64,000 nt of DNA from Planococcus sp. MB-3u-03 (GCF_002833405.1 NZ_CP025135.1:2275501-2339500); one strand, 5' to 3'. Positions 43,283 to 53,111 are shown, counted from the stretch's first letter. A program made the numbers and translations. The notes: generated by a model not told the origin, from the letters alone.

Positions 43283-44155
43283 ATGAGATTAGGATATGCA
43301 TGTATGAACACAGAGCTGAAAACGGTTTTTCGCACATTGCGACTAGCCACAGCTGAAAAAGAGGGCGTCGAGAAGATTAAAGAACTAACAATTCAAAATA
43401 TGGAAACCACTTTAGAAGTCATTCGCTGGAATTTGGAGCAAGGCATTCTTTTTTACCGTGCCTCCAGTTCCATCGTCCCGTTATCGACACATCCAATCAA
43501 TGATTGGCGCTGGTGGGAAGATGAAGATTTTCTGGCGATAGCTGGCGAGATCCGCCGATTGGTAAACGAGCACGGCATCCGGGTTTCTGTGCATCCTGGG
43601 CAGTATACGGTCTTGAATTCGCCGAAGCCGGAAGTAGTACGAAAATCGATCGAAGACCTTGAATACCATGACAAATTGATTCAATTGCTCGGCGGCACAG
43701 ACATCATCCTACATACGGGTGGTGCATATGGCGATAAAGAAAGTGCCAAACGGCGTTTCGCTGAAAATTACTTGATGCTGTCTGATAGCATCCGGCAGCG
43801 TTTGAGGCTAGAAAACGATGACAAAACATTCACAGTGCGCGACGTTCTCGATGTTCATGCCATGTGCCAAGTGCCGATTTGCTTCGACATACACCATCAT
43901 AATTGCAATACCGATGGGGAGCCGGTTGATTTCTCGGAAATTTTGGCTACTTGGGAAGGATACGGGCGCCCGAAAATCCACATCAGTACTGGACGTGAAG
44001 GATTCACCGACCTGCGCCACCACGACCTCATTTCGGAAGAAGATTTTGCCGAATTGTTGAAGCTCGTTGAAGGCTATGAAGTCGACATCATGTTCGAGGC
44101 GAAGCTGAAGGAACAAGCGGTCTTGCCATTTCTCCACAAACTTCAAAACCAATAG
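43283..44155 (+). CDS. uvsE: UV DNA damage endonuclease UvsE
   Basis: A 290-residue TIM-barrel enzyme nicking 5' of UV photoproducts. Typical blocks are MRLGYACMNTELK, VHPGQYTVLNSPKPEVVRKSIEDLEYH, DIILHTGGAYGDKESAKRRF, CFDIHHHNCN and KIHISTGREGFTDLRHHD, which supply the metal ligands. ATG 43283 follows GGGAGGAGC. It is monocistronic and adds light-independent repair, as is common in pigmented or surface-living firmicutes. Confidence 0.95.
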   Translation: MRLGYACMNTELKTVFRTLRLATAEKEGVEKIKELTIQNMETTLEVIRWNLEQGILFYRASSSIVPLSTHPINDWRWWEDEDFLAIAGEIRRLVNEHGIRVSVHPGQYTVLNSPKPEVVRKSIEDLEYHDKLIQLLGGTDIILHTGGAYGDKESAKRRFAENYLMLSDSIRQRLRLENDDKTFTVRDVLDVHAMCQVPICFDIHHHNCNTDGEPVDFSEILATWEGYGRPKIHISTGREGFTDLRHHDLISEEDFAELLKLVEGYEVDIMFEAKLKEQAVLPFLHKLQNQ

Positions 44156-44156
44156 C

Positions 44157-44201
44157 AAAAACCGCCTGGACAGCCATCAATCGGCCATTCAGGCGGTTCT
44201 T
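44157..44201. terminator. Bidirectional terminator between converging genes
   Basis: AACCGCCTG (44160-44168) pairs with CAGGCGGTT (44190-44198) around a 21-base loop, with flanking A and T runs. Confidence 0.82.
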
Positions 44202-45470
44202 TTATTCAGTCGGCAATTTCGGAAATTCCAAGGTGAATTTGGTGCCTCTGCCGACTTCCGATTCGACGGTAATTTCTCCGCCCATTTGATTGAGTATGCT
44301 GTAAGTGACCATGAGACCAAGCCCTGTCCCTTTTGACTTGTTGGAGAAATACGGTTCCCCGAGACGCTTGACTTGTTCTTTCGTCATGCCCACGCCTTCG
44401 TCTTGGATATGCACACAAACCGTATGGGCAGATGCCTCAAGCTCGACTTGCAGTTTTCCTCCATCCGGCATCGCTTCAATGCCGTTCCGGATGATATTCA
44501 CCAAAGCCTGATGGAGCTTTTGTGAATCGCCCAAAATCGGGCTGGCTGCGTCAGCGCCCTGCACAAAAATTTCTACATTCCTGGCATTGGCATAAGGCGT
44601 CATGATTTTGATGACATGCGATAGTTCAGGTTCCACTTCGATGCGCTTCATTTCACCGTAAACCGGCTTTGCATAAATCAAGTAATCGCCAATCAAGTCT
44701 TCGGCTACTCTGATTTCCTCCAGGATGGTTTGCTGGAACTCCAGCTGTTTCGCCCGCGGGTATTCATATTCCTGAAGCAGCTGGACAAACCCTTTTACGC
44801 TTTGCAGCGGATTGCGCAGTTCATGGGATACAGCCGCCGCGAAATGGCTGACCGTCTCCATCTTTTCATGGCGCATGAGCGAATTATACAAATACTCCTG
44901 TTTTTGCAAATGTTCGATGAGCAAAGCGGTCAATATGATAATGCCGCCTTGATTGATCATGAGCATAAGCCAGATCCCGATCAAGTTGTGGATCGGGTCC
45001 CCGAAGAAGAAATAGCCCGCAAACATATTGAATAGCAGCGACACGATCGAAATAGAGAAGACGAGCACGGCTTTCCACCAGCGATTGACTTTCCGGTAAA
45101 GCGGCCCAAGGAAAGGCACGCCCGCTGCCACTAACAGCTGGTTCAAGATGGCGATATACATGCCGTCCCCGCCAATGGCTATGCGCCCGACAGCCGATAC
45201 GATAAACAGCACCGCACTGACCAGGGGCCCGCCGTATAAAGCTCCGACAATCATCGGAACTTGCCGGAGATCGAATATATAATCTTCCGTAAGAAATTGG
45301 TACGGAAACACCATACACAGGATGATGGAAATGGAAAACAGGATCGTCATGGTAATCCGGTGGCTGACGAAAAAGTTTCGCTGTCCAGCTGTCGCGAACA
45401 TCTGATAGAGGATGATCGGAAAAATGATGAAGAAAATATTATTGATCATGCCGGTCATCATCGCTTCCAT
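44202..45470 (-). CDS. Membrane sensor histidine kinase, LytS/KinB-like N terminus
   Basis: A 422-residue kinase with six transmembrane helices of the 5TM-LYT type (RQVPMIVGALYGGPLVSAVLFIVSAVGRIAIGGDG). HisKA has the phospho-His in AAAVSHELRNPLQSVKGF; the ATPase has NIIRNGIEAMPDGG, DEGVGMTKEQ and GTGLGLMVTYSILNQMGGE. This layout resembles sporulation kinases such as KinB. GGGAGG precedes ATG 45470. It lies 69 bases after the sigma factor gene, likely one transcript. No response regulator is adjacent. Confidence 0.93.
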   Translation of the reverse strand: MEAMMTGMINNIFFIIFPIILYQMFATAGQRNFFVSHRITMTILFSISIILCMVFPYQFLTEDYIFDLRQVPMIVGALYGGPLVSAVLFIVSAVGRIAIGGDGMYIAILNQLLVAAGVPFLGPLYRKVNRWWKAVLVFSISIVSLLFNMFAGYFFFGDPIHNLIGIWLMLMINQGGIIILTALLIEHLQKQEYLYNSLMRHEKMETVSHFAAAVSHELRNPLQSVKGFVQLLQEYEYPRAKQLEFQQTILEEIRVAEDLIGDYLIYAKPVYGEMKRIEVEPELSHVIKIMTPYANARNVEIFVQGADAASPILGDSQKLHQALVNIIRNGIEAMPDGGKLQVELEASAHTVCVHIQDEGVGMTKEQVKRLGEPYFSNKSKGTGLGLMVTYSILNQMGGEITVESEVGRGTKFTLEFPKLPTE

Positions 45471-45539
45471 GGATGCACCTCCCTTTCCCGTTTCAGATTA
45501 CTATTATACCGATAACTTCCCCTCTCCTTCCAGCTATTT

Positions 45540-46028
45540 TTAGCGATCTTTATACGGATGGTGGATTGCCGCACGTATCTTCGTCAAGGTCCTTTCCCTG
45601 CGCTTCTTCATGCCGGATAATGTGACGCCGTAATGTTTCTGCAATTCTGTCAGGCTGTAGCCGTCTATATACATCTCCTGGAGCAGCCGCCGTTCTTTTG
45701 GGCTCAAGAAAGCCGCATCCAGCCAGTCCGGCAATTTTTCAGCCACCCACTCTACCGCCTCTTCCTCTTCAAGGAATAAATCGGAATTCTTGACCTTCTT
45801 GCCTCCTTTTTGGCGCCTTGTCAATTCGTCTTTCATGGCGCCTTTGATGCTGCGGTAGGCAAACGGCGCAAAATGGCCGATTGCCGGATCGTGTTTTTCC
45901 CACGCTTGCCACAGCGCAATAAACCCAAGTTGACGGAATGCATCATAATCGGTGTAAATATTCAATTTGCGGATAATCGATGAGATCATCGGAGCGTACT
46001 GGTCTGCCACTTCCGTAAAAGCTTCCAT
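45540..46028 (-). CDS. Sigma-70 family RNA polymerase sigma factor (SigH/ECF-like)
   Basis: A 162-residue factor. Region 2 includes YDAFRQLGFIALWQAWEKHD and FAPFAYRSIKGAMKDELTRR; region 4 is LSPKERRLLQEMYIDGYSLTELQKHYG followed by VTLSGMKKRRERTLTKIR. The product is short like ECF or the competence sigma factors of staphylococci. Genes it controls are not visible. It is divergent from the ComK-like gene and followed by the KinB-like kinase, which suggests a differentiation or competence role (inference). No anti-sigma gene is adjacent. Confidence 0.88.
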   Translation of the reverse strand: MEAFTEVADQYAPMISSIIRKLNIYTDYDAFRQLGFIALWQAWEKHDPAIGHFAPFAYRSIKGAMKDELTRRQKGGKKVKNSDLFLEEEEAVEWVAEKLPDWLDAAFLSPKERRLLQEMYIDGYSLTELQKHYGVTLSGMKKRRERTLTKIRAAIHHPYKDR

Positions 46029-46262
46029 TTTCTTTTCCTTCTGGACGTCCTGTTTATTCCCGGGTGAATACAGCTTATGAAAGCTTCCCTGTTGAGTCTA
46101 GATTAGAATATGAATATTAATGCTTTTAACTTGGATAATAAACCCATTTTATAATACTTAAGATTTTAATAAATTCCATAATAATTACAATTATCTGTAT
46201 ATTACTATTGATTCATTAAAGGAAATGATACGATTTTCATACAATACCAAAGGAGAGACGGA

Positions 46263-46699
46263 ATGAAAATTGCGGCAATTTACAGGTTGATCGGGACGTA
46301 TTATTTCTCGAATCATGGTACGAGACAGGAAGGCGTTCACGCATCACTACTACATACGGCGTCTTCTATTCGCCCGACACGCCGCTAACTTTGATCGATA
46401 AAGCATCCATGTTGTTCGCTTTGCCTAACAACGGACATGTAAAAGCTACGCGCCATAACCTCAAGATACACGGAAAGAACATCATTTTATTCTCAACTTG
46501 CGGGCTTGCCGCCTACCCAACTCATTCTCCATGCCAATTGGGATGTGTATGGATCTTCAATCACCCCTACAAACTGGAGGCCATCTCTTCCATCAGGACA
46601 CGCATCATTTACGAACGCTTCGGGATCTCCAAAGAAGTTGAGGCCTCTATCCATAACTTATCCAAACAAAGGAAACAGCTGCATGAAATAATTTTTTAA
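46263..46699 (+). CDS. comK: ComK family competence regulator (one frameshift near the start)
   Basis: With one base added to the A run at 46266-46269 the gene starts MKNCGNLQVDRDVLFLESWY at ATG 46263 (GGAGA upstream) and runs about 146 residues. LQVDRDVLFLESWYETGRRS and LIDKASMLFALP align with the LQIVDRSCRFFGSSYAGRKA and MVDPSNQIFLFPT parts of Bacillus ComK. PTHSPCQLGCVWIFNHPYKL matches its C-terminal region. The N terminus is shorter than in Bacillus subtilis and there is a longer insert before PTHSP. The assignment is by eye. A very strong terminator follows. Confidence 0.62.
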
Positions 46700-46742
46700 T
46701 GATAAACAAGTAGCGTTCCCATCAGCTGAACCCATAAAGAAA

Positions 46743-46789
46743 CCACGCCAGTTGCCGGTTTTGCCGGCAACTGGCGTGGCTTCTTTTTT
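46743..46789. terminator. Very strong bidirectional terminator
   Basis: CCACGCCAGTTGCCGG (46743-46758) pairs perfectly with CCGGCAACTGGCGTGG (46764-46779); T runs follow on the plus strand and lie in the mirror position on the minus strand. Confidence 0.92.
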
Positions 46790-47297
46790 ATGCGGCATGA
46801 TCAGCGAGCAGCAAAATAAACAACTCAATCGCCCAGGCATCCTGCGTCTTTTTTTCAAGTGGATCGGTTACAAAAAAAGCCATATGCCCGTCCCATATCT
46901 TCGTTTCAGCTTCGTAACGAAGCGCTGCCGAAAGCCCATCCCTTTCCAACCAGCCCACCAGCGCGTCTGCAGATGACCAAAATTGTTCCGGCGGCCCATT
47001 GTGAATTGCGTGGGCAAAATCTCCTCCCGGCAAATACCCCGAAATGATGCGATGATCTTCAGCCAGCAACTTTTTTGTCGAAACGCCGACTTCGATCAGC
47101 CGCTGGCCATTGTCGTCCAAGCACCAGAAGCGGATAAACGGCAGCCCAACAGGCGATTCATTACGCGCACTCAACCATGACAATACTTCAGCTGCAAGTT
47201 CAGGCGCTTCTCCGATATGGCCTGAAATCCTTGCAGTAATGCCGACATATGGCTGTTCCCCGCGCGATTCAATGGTCGGTTCATTCATATAATGCAT
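46788..47297 (-). CDS. GyrI-like/AraC effector-binding domain protein
   Basis: A 169-residue SOUL/GyrI-like small-molecule-binding protein: QPYVGITARISGHIGEAPEL, then VGLPFIRFWCLDDNGQRLIEVGV and YLPGGDFAHAIHNGPPEQF. There is no DNA-binding domain, so it may bind a drug or metabolite and act as a sink or cofactor sensor. ATG 47297 follows GGGAGGGG. It converges on the ComK-like gene. Confidence 0.85.
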   Translation of the reverse strand: MHYMNEPTIESRGEQPYVGITARISGHIGEAPELAAEVLSWLSARNESPVGLPFIRFWCLDDNGQRLIEVGVSTKKLLAEDHRIISGYLPGGDFAHAIHNGPPEQFWSSADALVGWLERDGLSAALRYEAETKIWDGHMAFFVTDPLEKKTQDAWAIELFILLLADHAA

Positions 47298-47621
47298 GCA
47301 CAAGCCCCTCCCGTTCCATCATTTGCTTTTCCATACCCGCCTCGAGACTTTTTCAGTCACTAGCCCTATCAAACTAGCTTGGTCGCCACCTCATTGATTG
47401 AGCGGGAAGCTTCCATTGCCTAGGAAAGATTTCTTATATTGCATTTATTATTTACTGAATTTTCAATTATAAATATAGTTTTTGTAGCAGAACGTGATAT
47501 AATAAGACTACAAAAAGTCGATCAATAACAGAAACCAAACAAATTAATGAGCCTTTAATCATGTAAATTTTCCCAACTACATAAGCCGTCTGTCGGCTAA
47601 ATCAAATAAGGGGTGAGCAGA
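47298..47621. other. Intergenic region upstream of the LysM deacetylase
   Basis: About 320 bases, divergent promoter region. TATAAT at about 47500 in an AT-rich block is a possible -10 for the deacetylase, but no matching -35 at 17 bases is clear. No open frame of note. Confidence 0.45.
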
Positions 47622-48815
47622 ATGTTATCCAGATGGAGCAAGTTGCTAGCTATCACGGGATTATTGCTCTTTTCACTGCTGTCGTTCACAGGCCAGGCCG
47701 ATGCCGCATCCTCTACTTATGTCACGAAAGGCAACACGACGAGCAAAGTGGTCGCCTTAACTTTTGATGATGGATCCGATGGAACGAATATCAATAAAAT
47801 CCTCGGCACGCTGAAAACCAATAATGTCAAAGCTACCTTCTTTCTGACAGGTTCCGGCATCAACCATCACCCGAGCTGGATCCGCAACATCGCCAATGCA
47901 GGACATCAGGTCGGCAACCATTCCTATTCGCATCCGGATTTTACAAAGATCAGCATTGCCGCTATGCAAAGTGAACTCGCCCGAACGGAAACCGCTTATA
48001 AAAACGTCACAGGCAAATCGACGAAACCTATTTTCCGAGCCCCATTCGGCGCGTCCAATGCGACTGTATTGAAAGGGGTCGGTGATGCCGGTTATACGCA
48101 CACCATCCAATGGAATATTGATACTATCGACTGGAGAGGCTTATCTTCCACTGAAATTACCAATAAAGTCGTCAACAATATCGTGCCAGGATCCATCGTT
48201 TTGATGCACACCGGCGCCGGAGCTTCCGGAACCCCTGGCGCGCTCCCTGGCATGATCAGCAAACTGAAAGCAAAAGGCTATAAATTCGTCACCGTTTCTG
48301 AGCTGTTGAAATTGCCTCCAACAGGCGGAGCGACTTACACAGCCAAAGCAGGGGACACGCTTTACAGCATTGCCAGAAAATATAATGTCACTGTCGCCGC
48401 TCTTGCGAAAGCCAATAACATTACCAATTATAATTTAATTCGTGTCGGCCAAGTCTTGGTAATACCAGGCACAACTGCTCCAACACCGCCGCCAGCAACT
48501 AGCGTCAAGTACACGGTAAAAGCCGGGGATACGCTCTATAGCATCGCCAGCAAATACAACACCACAGTAGCAGCCATTGCATCCGCTAATAAAATCACCA
48601 ACACGAATCTCATCAGTGTCGGCCAAGTCTTAATCATTCCGGTCAAACAAGCACCGCCGCCAGTGATGACCGTCAAGTATACAGTGAAAGCCGGCGATAC
48701 ACTTTACAGCATCGCTAGAAAATATAATACGACCGTCACTGCCATTGCCAAAGCGAATAACATCACCAATGTCAATTCCATTCGCGTCGGCCAAGCGCTG
48801 ATCATCCCCCGCTGA
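47622..48815 (+). CDS. Secreted polysaccharide deacetylase with three LysM domains
   Basis: A 397-residue exported enzyme acting on peptidoglycan or a related GlcNAc polymer. A signal peptide (residues 1-28) ends near ADAAS. The NodB/CE4 domain has TFDDG (Asp-Asp base and metal ligand), HSYSH (metal His pair), RAPFGAS and IVLMHTG near residue 200. Three LysM repeats follow at about residues 238-281, 293-336 and 349-392, each with AGDTLYSIA, separated by Pro-rich linkers. ATG 47622 follows GGGGTG. It is monocistronic. Confidence 0.94.
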   Translation: MLSRWSKLLAITGLLLFSLLSFTGQADAASSTYVTKGNTTSKVVALTFDDGSDGTNINKILGTLKTNNVKATFFLTGSGINHHPSWIRNIANAGHQVGNHSYSHPDFTKISIAAMQSELARTETAYKNVTGKSTKPIFRAPFGASNATVLKGVGDAGYTHTIQWNIDTIDWRGLSSTEITNKVVNNIVPGSIVLMHTGAGASGTPGALPGMISKLKAKGYKFVTVSELLKLPPTGGATYTAKAGDTLYSIARKYNVTVAALAKANNITNYNLIRVGQVLVIPGTTAPTPPPATSVKYTVKAGDTLYSIASKYNTTVAAIASANKITNTNLISVGQVLIIPVKQAPPPVMTVKYTVKAGDTLYSIARKYNTTVTAIAKANNITNVNSIRVGQALIIPR

Positions 48816-48829
48816 CATTGAAGACATAA

Positions 48830-48857
48830 GAAAAAGCCATCCTCGGATGGCTTTTTT
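48830..48857 (+). terminator. Terminator of the deacetylase gene
   Basis: AAAAGCCATCC pairs with GGATGGCTTTT around a two-base loop, with T run. Confidence 0.88.
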
Positions 48858-48895
48858 ATATTTCGTGATTGATAAAATTTTGATTCCACAGCAAA

Positions 48896-49450
48896 TCAAG
48901 CCGGTCTTTTCCTGTACAAAAAACGTTTATACAAACGAAAAATAATAAACGCCATCCCGAGTAAAAAGACGATCGCCAGCACTGGCACAAAGAAAATCAA
49001 AATGGGGGCAATCGTGGCAGTGGCATCCTCTGCAACTGAGACAGCCGGTCCCATCAATGCTGTATCGCTGACCCCTTTCACTGCCGTCAAGCTTGCATGT
49101 GAAGCGGTAGCTACGCCGCCTCCACCGATAATCGCGATTGCCCATTCCAGAAATGGATTCATATCGCCGATAAACGATGCGGTCAGCAAAATTCCCGCAA
49201 GTGCCGCAACCGGCGTCGAAATCAATTTCATAAACGACCCGACCGCCGGAATATAGTTGACCAGAATTTCGAATATCGTGGCTGCACCGAATGTAATAAG
49301 CGCTGGCGTGCTGCCAACCCAACTGAAACCCTCAGATAAAGTGACCCAATCCACTCGTTCGAAAATCCCTGTTATTAATAATGGTGTGAAAATACGGAAT
49401 CCGACCGTCGCGCTCAGCTAGGCCAATAAAACCGCCATGACCATCTCCAT
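48896..49450 (-). pseudogene. DUF4126 membrane protein with in-frame amber codon
   Basis: From ATG 49450 (GGAGG upstream) the frame reads MEMVMAVLLA, a TAG at 49418-49420, then LSATVGFRIFTPLLITGIF, the conserved family start, and continues to WVTLSEGFSWVG and the rest of a protein of about 184 residues with several helices. The segment after the stop is open to 48896. A start at 49354 inside would lose the family core. This is a nonsense change rather than a homopolymer shift, so it may be a real inactivation or a base error. DUF4126 proteins have unknown function. Confidence 0.75.
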
Positions 49451-49543
49451 TCAACCACCTCCACAAACTTTTCCTTACCGATTCCATACCCTTCTGAAAA
49501 TAAACTAACTATATGAGCTGAAAACACCCGCATCTTCTCCATT

Positions 49544-49579
49544 CAAAAAGGATGAAAAGGATTTCCCTTTTCACCCTTC
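49544..49579 (-). terminator. Terminator of the second ydaJ-like gene
   Basis: On the minus strand AAGGGTGAAAAGG pairs with CCTTTTCATCCTT, then TTT. It follows the stop at 49596. Confidence 0.78.
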
Positions 49580-49595
49580 CGCCGAAACAGCTCAA

Positions 49596-50570
49596 TTATT
49601 GTTCGTCCATCATCATCTGATAATGGATAAAGTCAAAGAAATGCAGGTCGCCCGGCAATTCCTCTCCTGCGAGCGACTCCGCACGCTCAACTACCTGCTT
49701 CGCAAATTCCGCTTGCTCGATTCGTTCGAAATACTGCCATAAGTAATAATAGACTGCCAGGGACTCGTAATCGACAGTCGGTTTTCCAGTTTCCCGATCA
49801 TACCTCCCGGCCAATTGGCCTTGATTAACCCACTCTTCGATCAACCAGCTCTCGAATTCAGGGGATTGGAGGCCTTGATCAAAGCGATTGACCGCAATTA
49901 ATAATTGGTCGATCATATGGACTTCGCCGCTTTTCACATATTTTTTTTCATCAAAGTCATAGTACTCCGGAAAAAAAACTTCGCGCTCTCCCGTATCCAG
50001 CATAGCGAACGATTCCGGAAGCACGGTCATTTCGTCGATGAGGTAGCTGAGTGTAAGCCGGTTCCCCGCAATCTGATAGGACCAGTCATAATAATCAACA
50101 GCTGTCCCCTGCTGGTGTTGGCGGTCTTCAATTGCAGAAACAATCTGCTGTGAAAGTTCCAGATAAGCTGGTTCTGCAAACTGTTCCGCCGCACCTTCCA
50201 AAACCGATGCGATACGCACATCATCGATCAATGCATTAACATTCGCTTCTTCGTATAAGCGCCAAGGGATAAATACCTGCCCGCCTGTTTCGACTAAAAA
50301 ACGGCCTTTTAATATCGCCGCTTGCTCAGCAAAACTTTCTTCATCTTCAACTTGAAGCAAATACTCCAAATACAAGCCGAGGCTTTCCGATAAATATTCA
50401 GACTCTCGATTGTCCGGATAGGCGTGAATGACGCCTTCCTCATTCACATAATGGGAAGCGACCGTTTCCTGAACGGTCGTCCCTTGCCCGTTGACCATTC
50501 CGCATCCTCCTGTCGCCAAACTCCCTAAAAACGCCAACATAAATAATTTACTTTTCTTTAATCGCTTCAA
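49596..50570 (-). CDS. YdaJ-like exopolysaccharide lipoprotein, second copy (putative glycosyl hydrolase)
   Basis: A 324-residue exported protein, paralogous to the one at 53112-54128: VNEEGVIHAYPDNRESEYLSESLGLYLEYL, ANVNALIDDVRIASVLEGA and DLHFFDFIHYQMMMDEQ recur in both. The fold recalls (alpha/alpha)6 barrel glycosidases (GH8-like), with Asp/Glu pairs available. A signal peptide ends at a lipobox-like GGC. The start is TTG 50570, overlapping the stop of the preceding gene by TTGA, so the two are coupled. It may trim or release the polymer. Confidence 0.82.
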   Translation of the reverse strand: MKRLKKSKLFMLAFLGSLATGGCGMVNGQGTTVQETVASHYVNEEGVIHAYPDNRESEYLSESLGLYLEYLLQVEDEESFAEQAAILKGRFLVETGGQVFIPWRLYEEANVNALIDDVRIASVLEGAAEQFAEPAYLELSQQIVSAIEDRQHQQGTAVDYYDWSYQIAGNRLTLSYLIDEMTVLPESFAMLDTGEREVFFPEYYDFDEKKYVKSGEVHMIDQLLIAVNRFDQGLQSPEFESWLIEEWVNQGQLAGRYDRETGKPTVDYESLAVYYYLWQYFERIEQAEFAKQVVERAESLAGEELPGDLHFFDFIHYQMMMDEQ

Positions 50571-51270
50571 CTGAGTAAACTCCCCATTTCACCGACTGTG
50601 GTAATCGCTGTTTTTTTGACTTCACATGTTGCCGCTTCACTCTTCGCATTCATTTTTTGCTCGATGCGTTTCAATAAAGGCTGTATCGAATCCCCTTCTG
50701 TTTCCTTGACCAAAACATAAACTGCGCCTTTTGGCTTGTTACGAGATCCCGCTCCCGGACAATCGACTGCAATGCCGCGCGCCCAATTCCGATGTCTGGA
50801 CGGGGCAGTTGACAAAGGCGTCACTTCCATCAACCAAGTGCGTTCTTCACGCTTGCTTGTTTTCAACATCCATAAAGCCTGTTCGACAAATTCCTGTAAA
50901 TCCAGCGCACGAAGTTGCCCTTCTTTACGCAATAAGATTTGCCGTTGTTCTTTCAGGCGCTTTGTTTCTTCCCCAGCAATTTCACCTGATCAGAAACAAC
51001 CCAAAGCGAAAATTGAAATACCGACAACAGGCAATAAGTTCCGATCGATGTCAGTGAAGCTGCAGGCTGTTGAAATGCAGTCGCAATCGCCGCAAGCAAG
51101 ACGAGAAACAGAAAGGACGGCAACCAGTTTCTCGGCAGCAATGAGATAAAGGAACGGAAAGGAAAGCAGTCGCTACAGCATATTCATAGAAGGGCCACCG
51201 AAAATAAAGCAATGCGAATCCCGAAAGCAATGCTAAGCATATGAAAAAGGTAAAATTTCAATTTATTCAT
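50567..51270 (-). pseudogene. YdaK-like membrane protein with degenerate GGDEF, second copy, frames broken
   Basis: The 3' part (RKEGQLRALDLQEFVEQALWMLKTSKREERTWLMEV) corresponds to the paralog at 55353-56114 (TVNEFTEQAQWVLKTTERRQEEAWFVEI). The 5' part carries hydrophobic helices from ATG 51270 (GAGGAAG upstream). Frames break at the C run 50971-50974 (one base restores LLGEETKRLKEQ) and at least once more near 51220. As a degenerate GGDEF protein it would bind rather than make c-di-GMP, like YdaK of Bacillus subtilis. It overlaps the following ydaJ-like gene. Confidence 0.65.
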
Positions 51271-51355
51271 TTTATTATCTTCCTCGTAAAATAATTGGTA
51301 AAACTCAAAAGATATTGAATTCCATTACCAAAATTATCTTACACTAGCTTGCACA

Positions 51356-51388
51356 AAAACTATGGGACAGAGAAATTCCCTGCCCCAC
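51356..51388 (-). terminator. Probable terminator after the ydaL-like gene
   Basis: On the minus strand TGGGGCAG pairs with CTGTCCCA (one G-U), then TAGTTTTTG. It separates the first operon from the second ydaK-ydaJ pair. Confidence 0.7.
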
Positions 51389-51394
51389 TTTTGT

Positions 51395-53094
51395 CTAATT
51401 GACTGCGTTCATTGCTTTTTCCCAGAACTCGCTGTCCGTTTTGCGCCTGCGGAATTTCTGCGCAAGAGCGGCTGCAGCAATGATGACGAAAATGATTAAT
51501 GGAACAGCAACCCACCAAAGATCTCTGGTCGTCTGCGCAACGAGGACACTCATTGGGCGCGAAACCTCGATATCACCATCTGCTGTCTCGACTATCATGC
51601 CGTCCACTTCCGTTTTGTGGTCCATGTCTTTCAAGTCTACCCATTCATATTGATCGTATTTCTCCAATTGGGTCATCAATTCATCGAACTTCTCGATCCC
51701 TAAGTAAGGGTGATAGAAGAACGCCAGGTAACTATCGCTGAATTGTGCAGCATAATCGGCATTTCCCATCATTTCATCGACTGCTTGTTTATTCTCTGGA
51801 TCGATATAGCCCATTGTTTCCGGAATGACTTTCATGCCGTGAAGGCCTGCCGGAGTAGATTCGTACAATGGCGCGAATGTGCCGTCATAGGTCCGGTCGG
51901 AAATTTGGATCTGGCCGATATATGTCGTGAAATACTTGGATAGCTCTTTATAGCCGGTTTGAGACATGGAGTAATGGGGCGCTTCAAAAGCGATTGGATA
52001 CAATCCTTCTGCCGTCATTTCATAGACCCCGTTGACGACAGAATCATAAATATGAGTTTCCTCATAAGGCAAGCCGACATTCTGGACAAAATCTTGGTAT
52101 TCCTCATCCGAAGCAAAATCTTCACGCAGTTTTACTTCAGCGGTATTCGACTGATAGATAGGCCGGTCGTGATCCACATCCCAATATTCAAAACCTTCAC
52201 CGGTTTCATCTTCCCGATACTGGTGGAGATAGCCATGTTGAATCAAGCTGGCCCCATTTTCTGCATCTCTTTCAATACATCCACCAATTCAATCGCTTGA
52301 GATAGATGGATTCGTTGGCCAGTATCAGGATTCGTATAGACGGGCACGACCGTCACCGCATATGGAATATTCCGCTCTGCCAAATAATCGCCAACTTGCT
52401 TGACCAAAACCGGGTCGCTTCTCGGATGAATGTCTTCCAGGCGGATCAATTTTTTTGGCTGGTTTTTTTCTTCATCGAAAAAATCGAAGAATGATTCACC
52501 GACAATATCGCTGAGCTTGCCAGTAATTGAGTTGGCAGCGACATAATATAAATTATCGTTCTTAAAGATCAGCGGATACGATCCGTCAGATGCCTGCCCT
52601 TCGTATAGAACATCCATCTGCTCAATGCCATTGATGAGCATCATATCCTTTTCTTCCTTTAAGTCGAAAAGTTTACCATCTCCGGCCACTGCGTCGATCG
52701 TCCGGTAATCATTGATGCGCAGGTCCGGCGCTTCCTTGAAATACTCAAAATAGTTTCCGATGAACATTTTCTTAATGTCATCGTATTGGTCGACAATGAA
52801 TAATTCCTCTTCCGTCAATTGCCGTCTTCCAAGGCCAAAATAAATGACATGCGTATAATCGCCTTTGACATATTCAGCTGCAGCGTCCTCAATGGATTGT
52901 ATGGTGATATCCGAACTAAAATGCCCAACCAGCATATCCAAAATAGGCACTTCTTCTTTTTGTGTGTCTTCTTCAGCATGATACAGGATCAATACTTTCC
53001 GTTCTTCGCCGGATGAGTCATCAGCTGCAGCGATTAGCCAAGGGTTTGCGGCCAGGAAGGTGAGCAGCAATAGGAAAGATATTATTTTCTTCAT
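51395..53094 (-). CDS. ydaL: YdaL-like DUF2334 exopolysaccharide protein (single frameshift)
   Basis: An exported membrane protein of about 566 residues. A signal peptide (MKKIISFLLLLTFLAANPWLIAA) leads to a deacetylase-like DUF2334 domain: IRLEDIHPRSDPVLVKQVGDYL, VTVVPVY, and after the break IQHGYLHQY and FEAPHYSM. A C-terminal helix is LWWVAVPLIIFVIIAAAALAQ. The frame breaks at the C run 52252-52255; one more base gives MQKMGASLIQHGYLHQY, the expected motif. Role: likely modification or export of the polymer, as suggested for YdaL. It follows the ydaJ-like gene by 17 bases. Confidence 0.85.
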
Positions 53095-53111
53095 CAACAG
53101 CGCCCCCTTTC

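Noticed and set aside
48330..48810. Three similar blocks about 165 bases apart, at first sight like a repeat array.
   Set aside because: They are in-frame LysM domains of one exported deacetylase, with sequence differences between copies and coding periodicity; not CRISPR.
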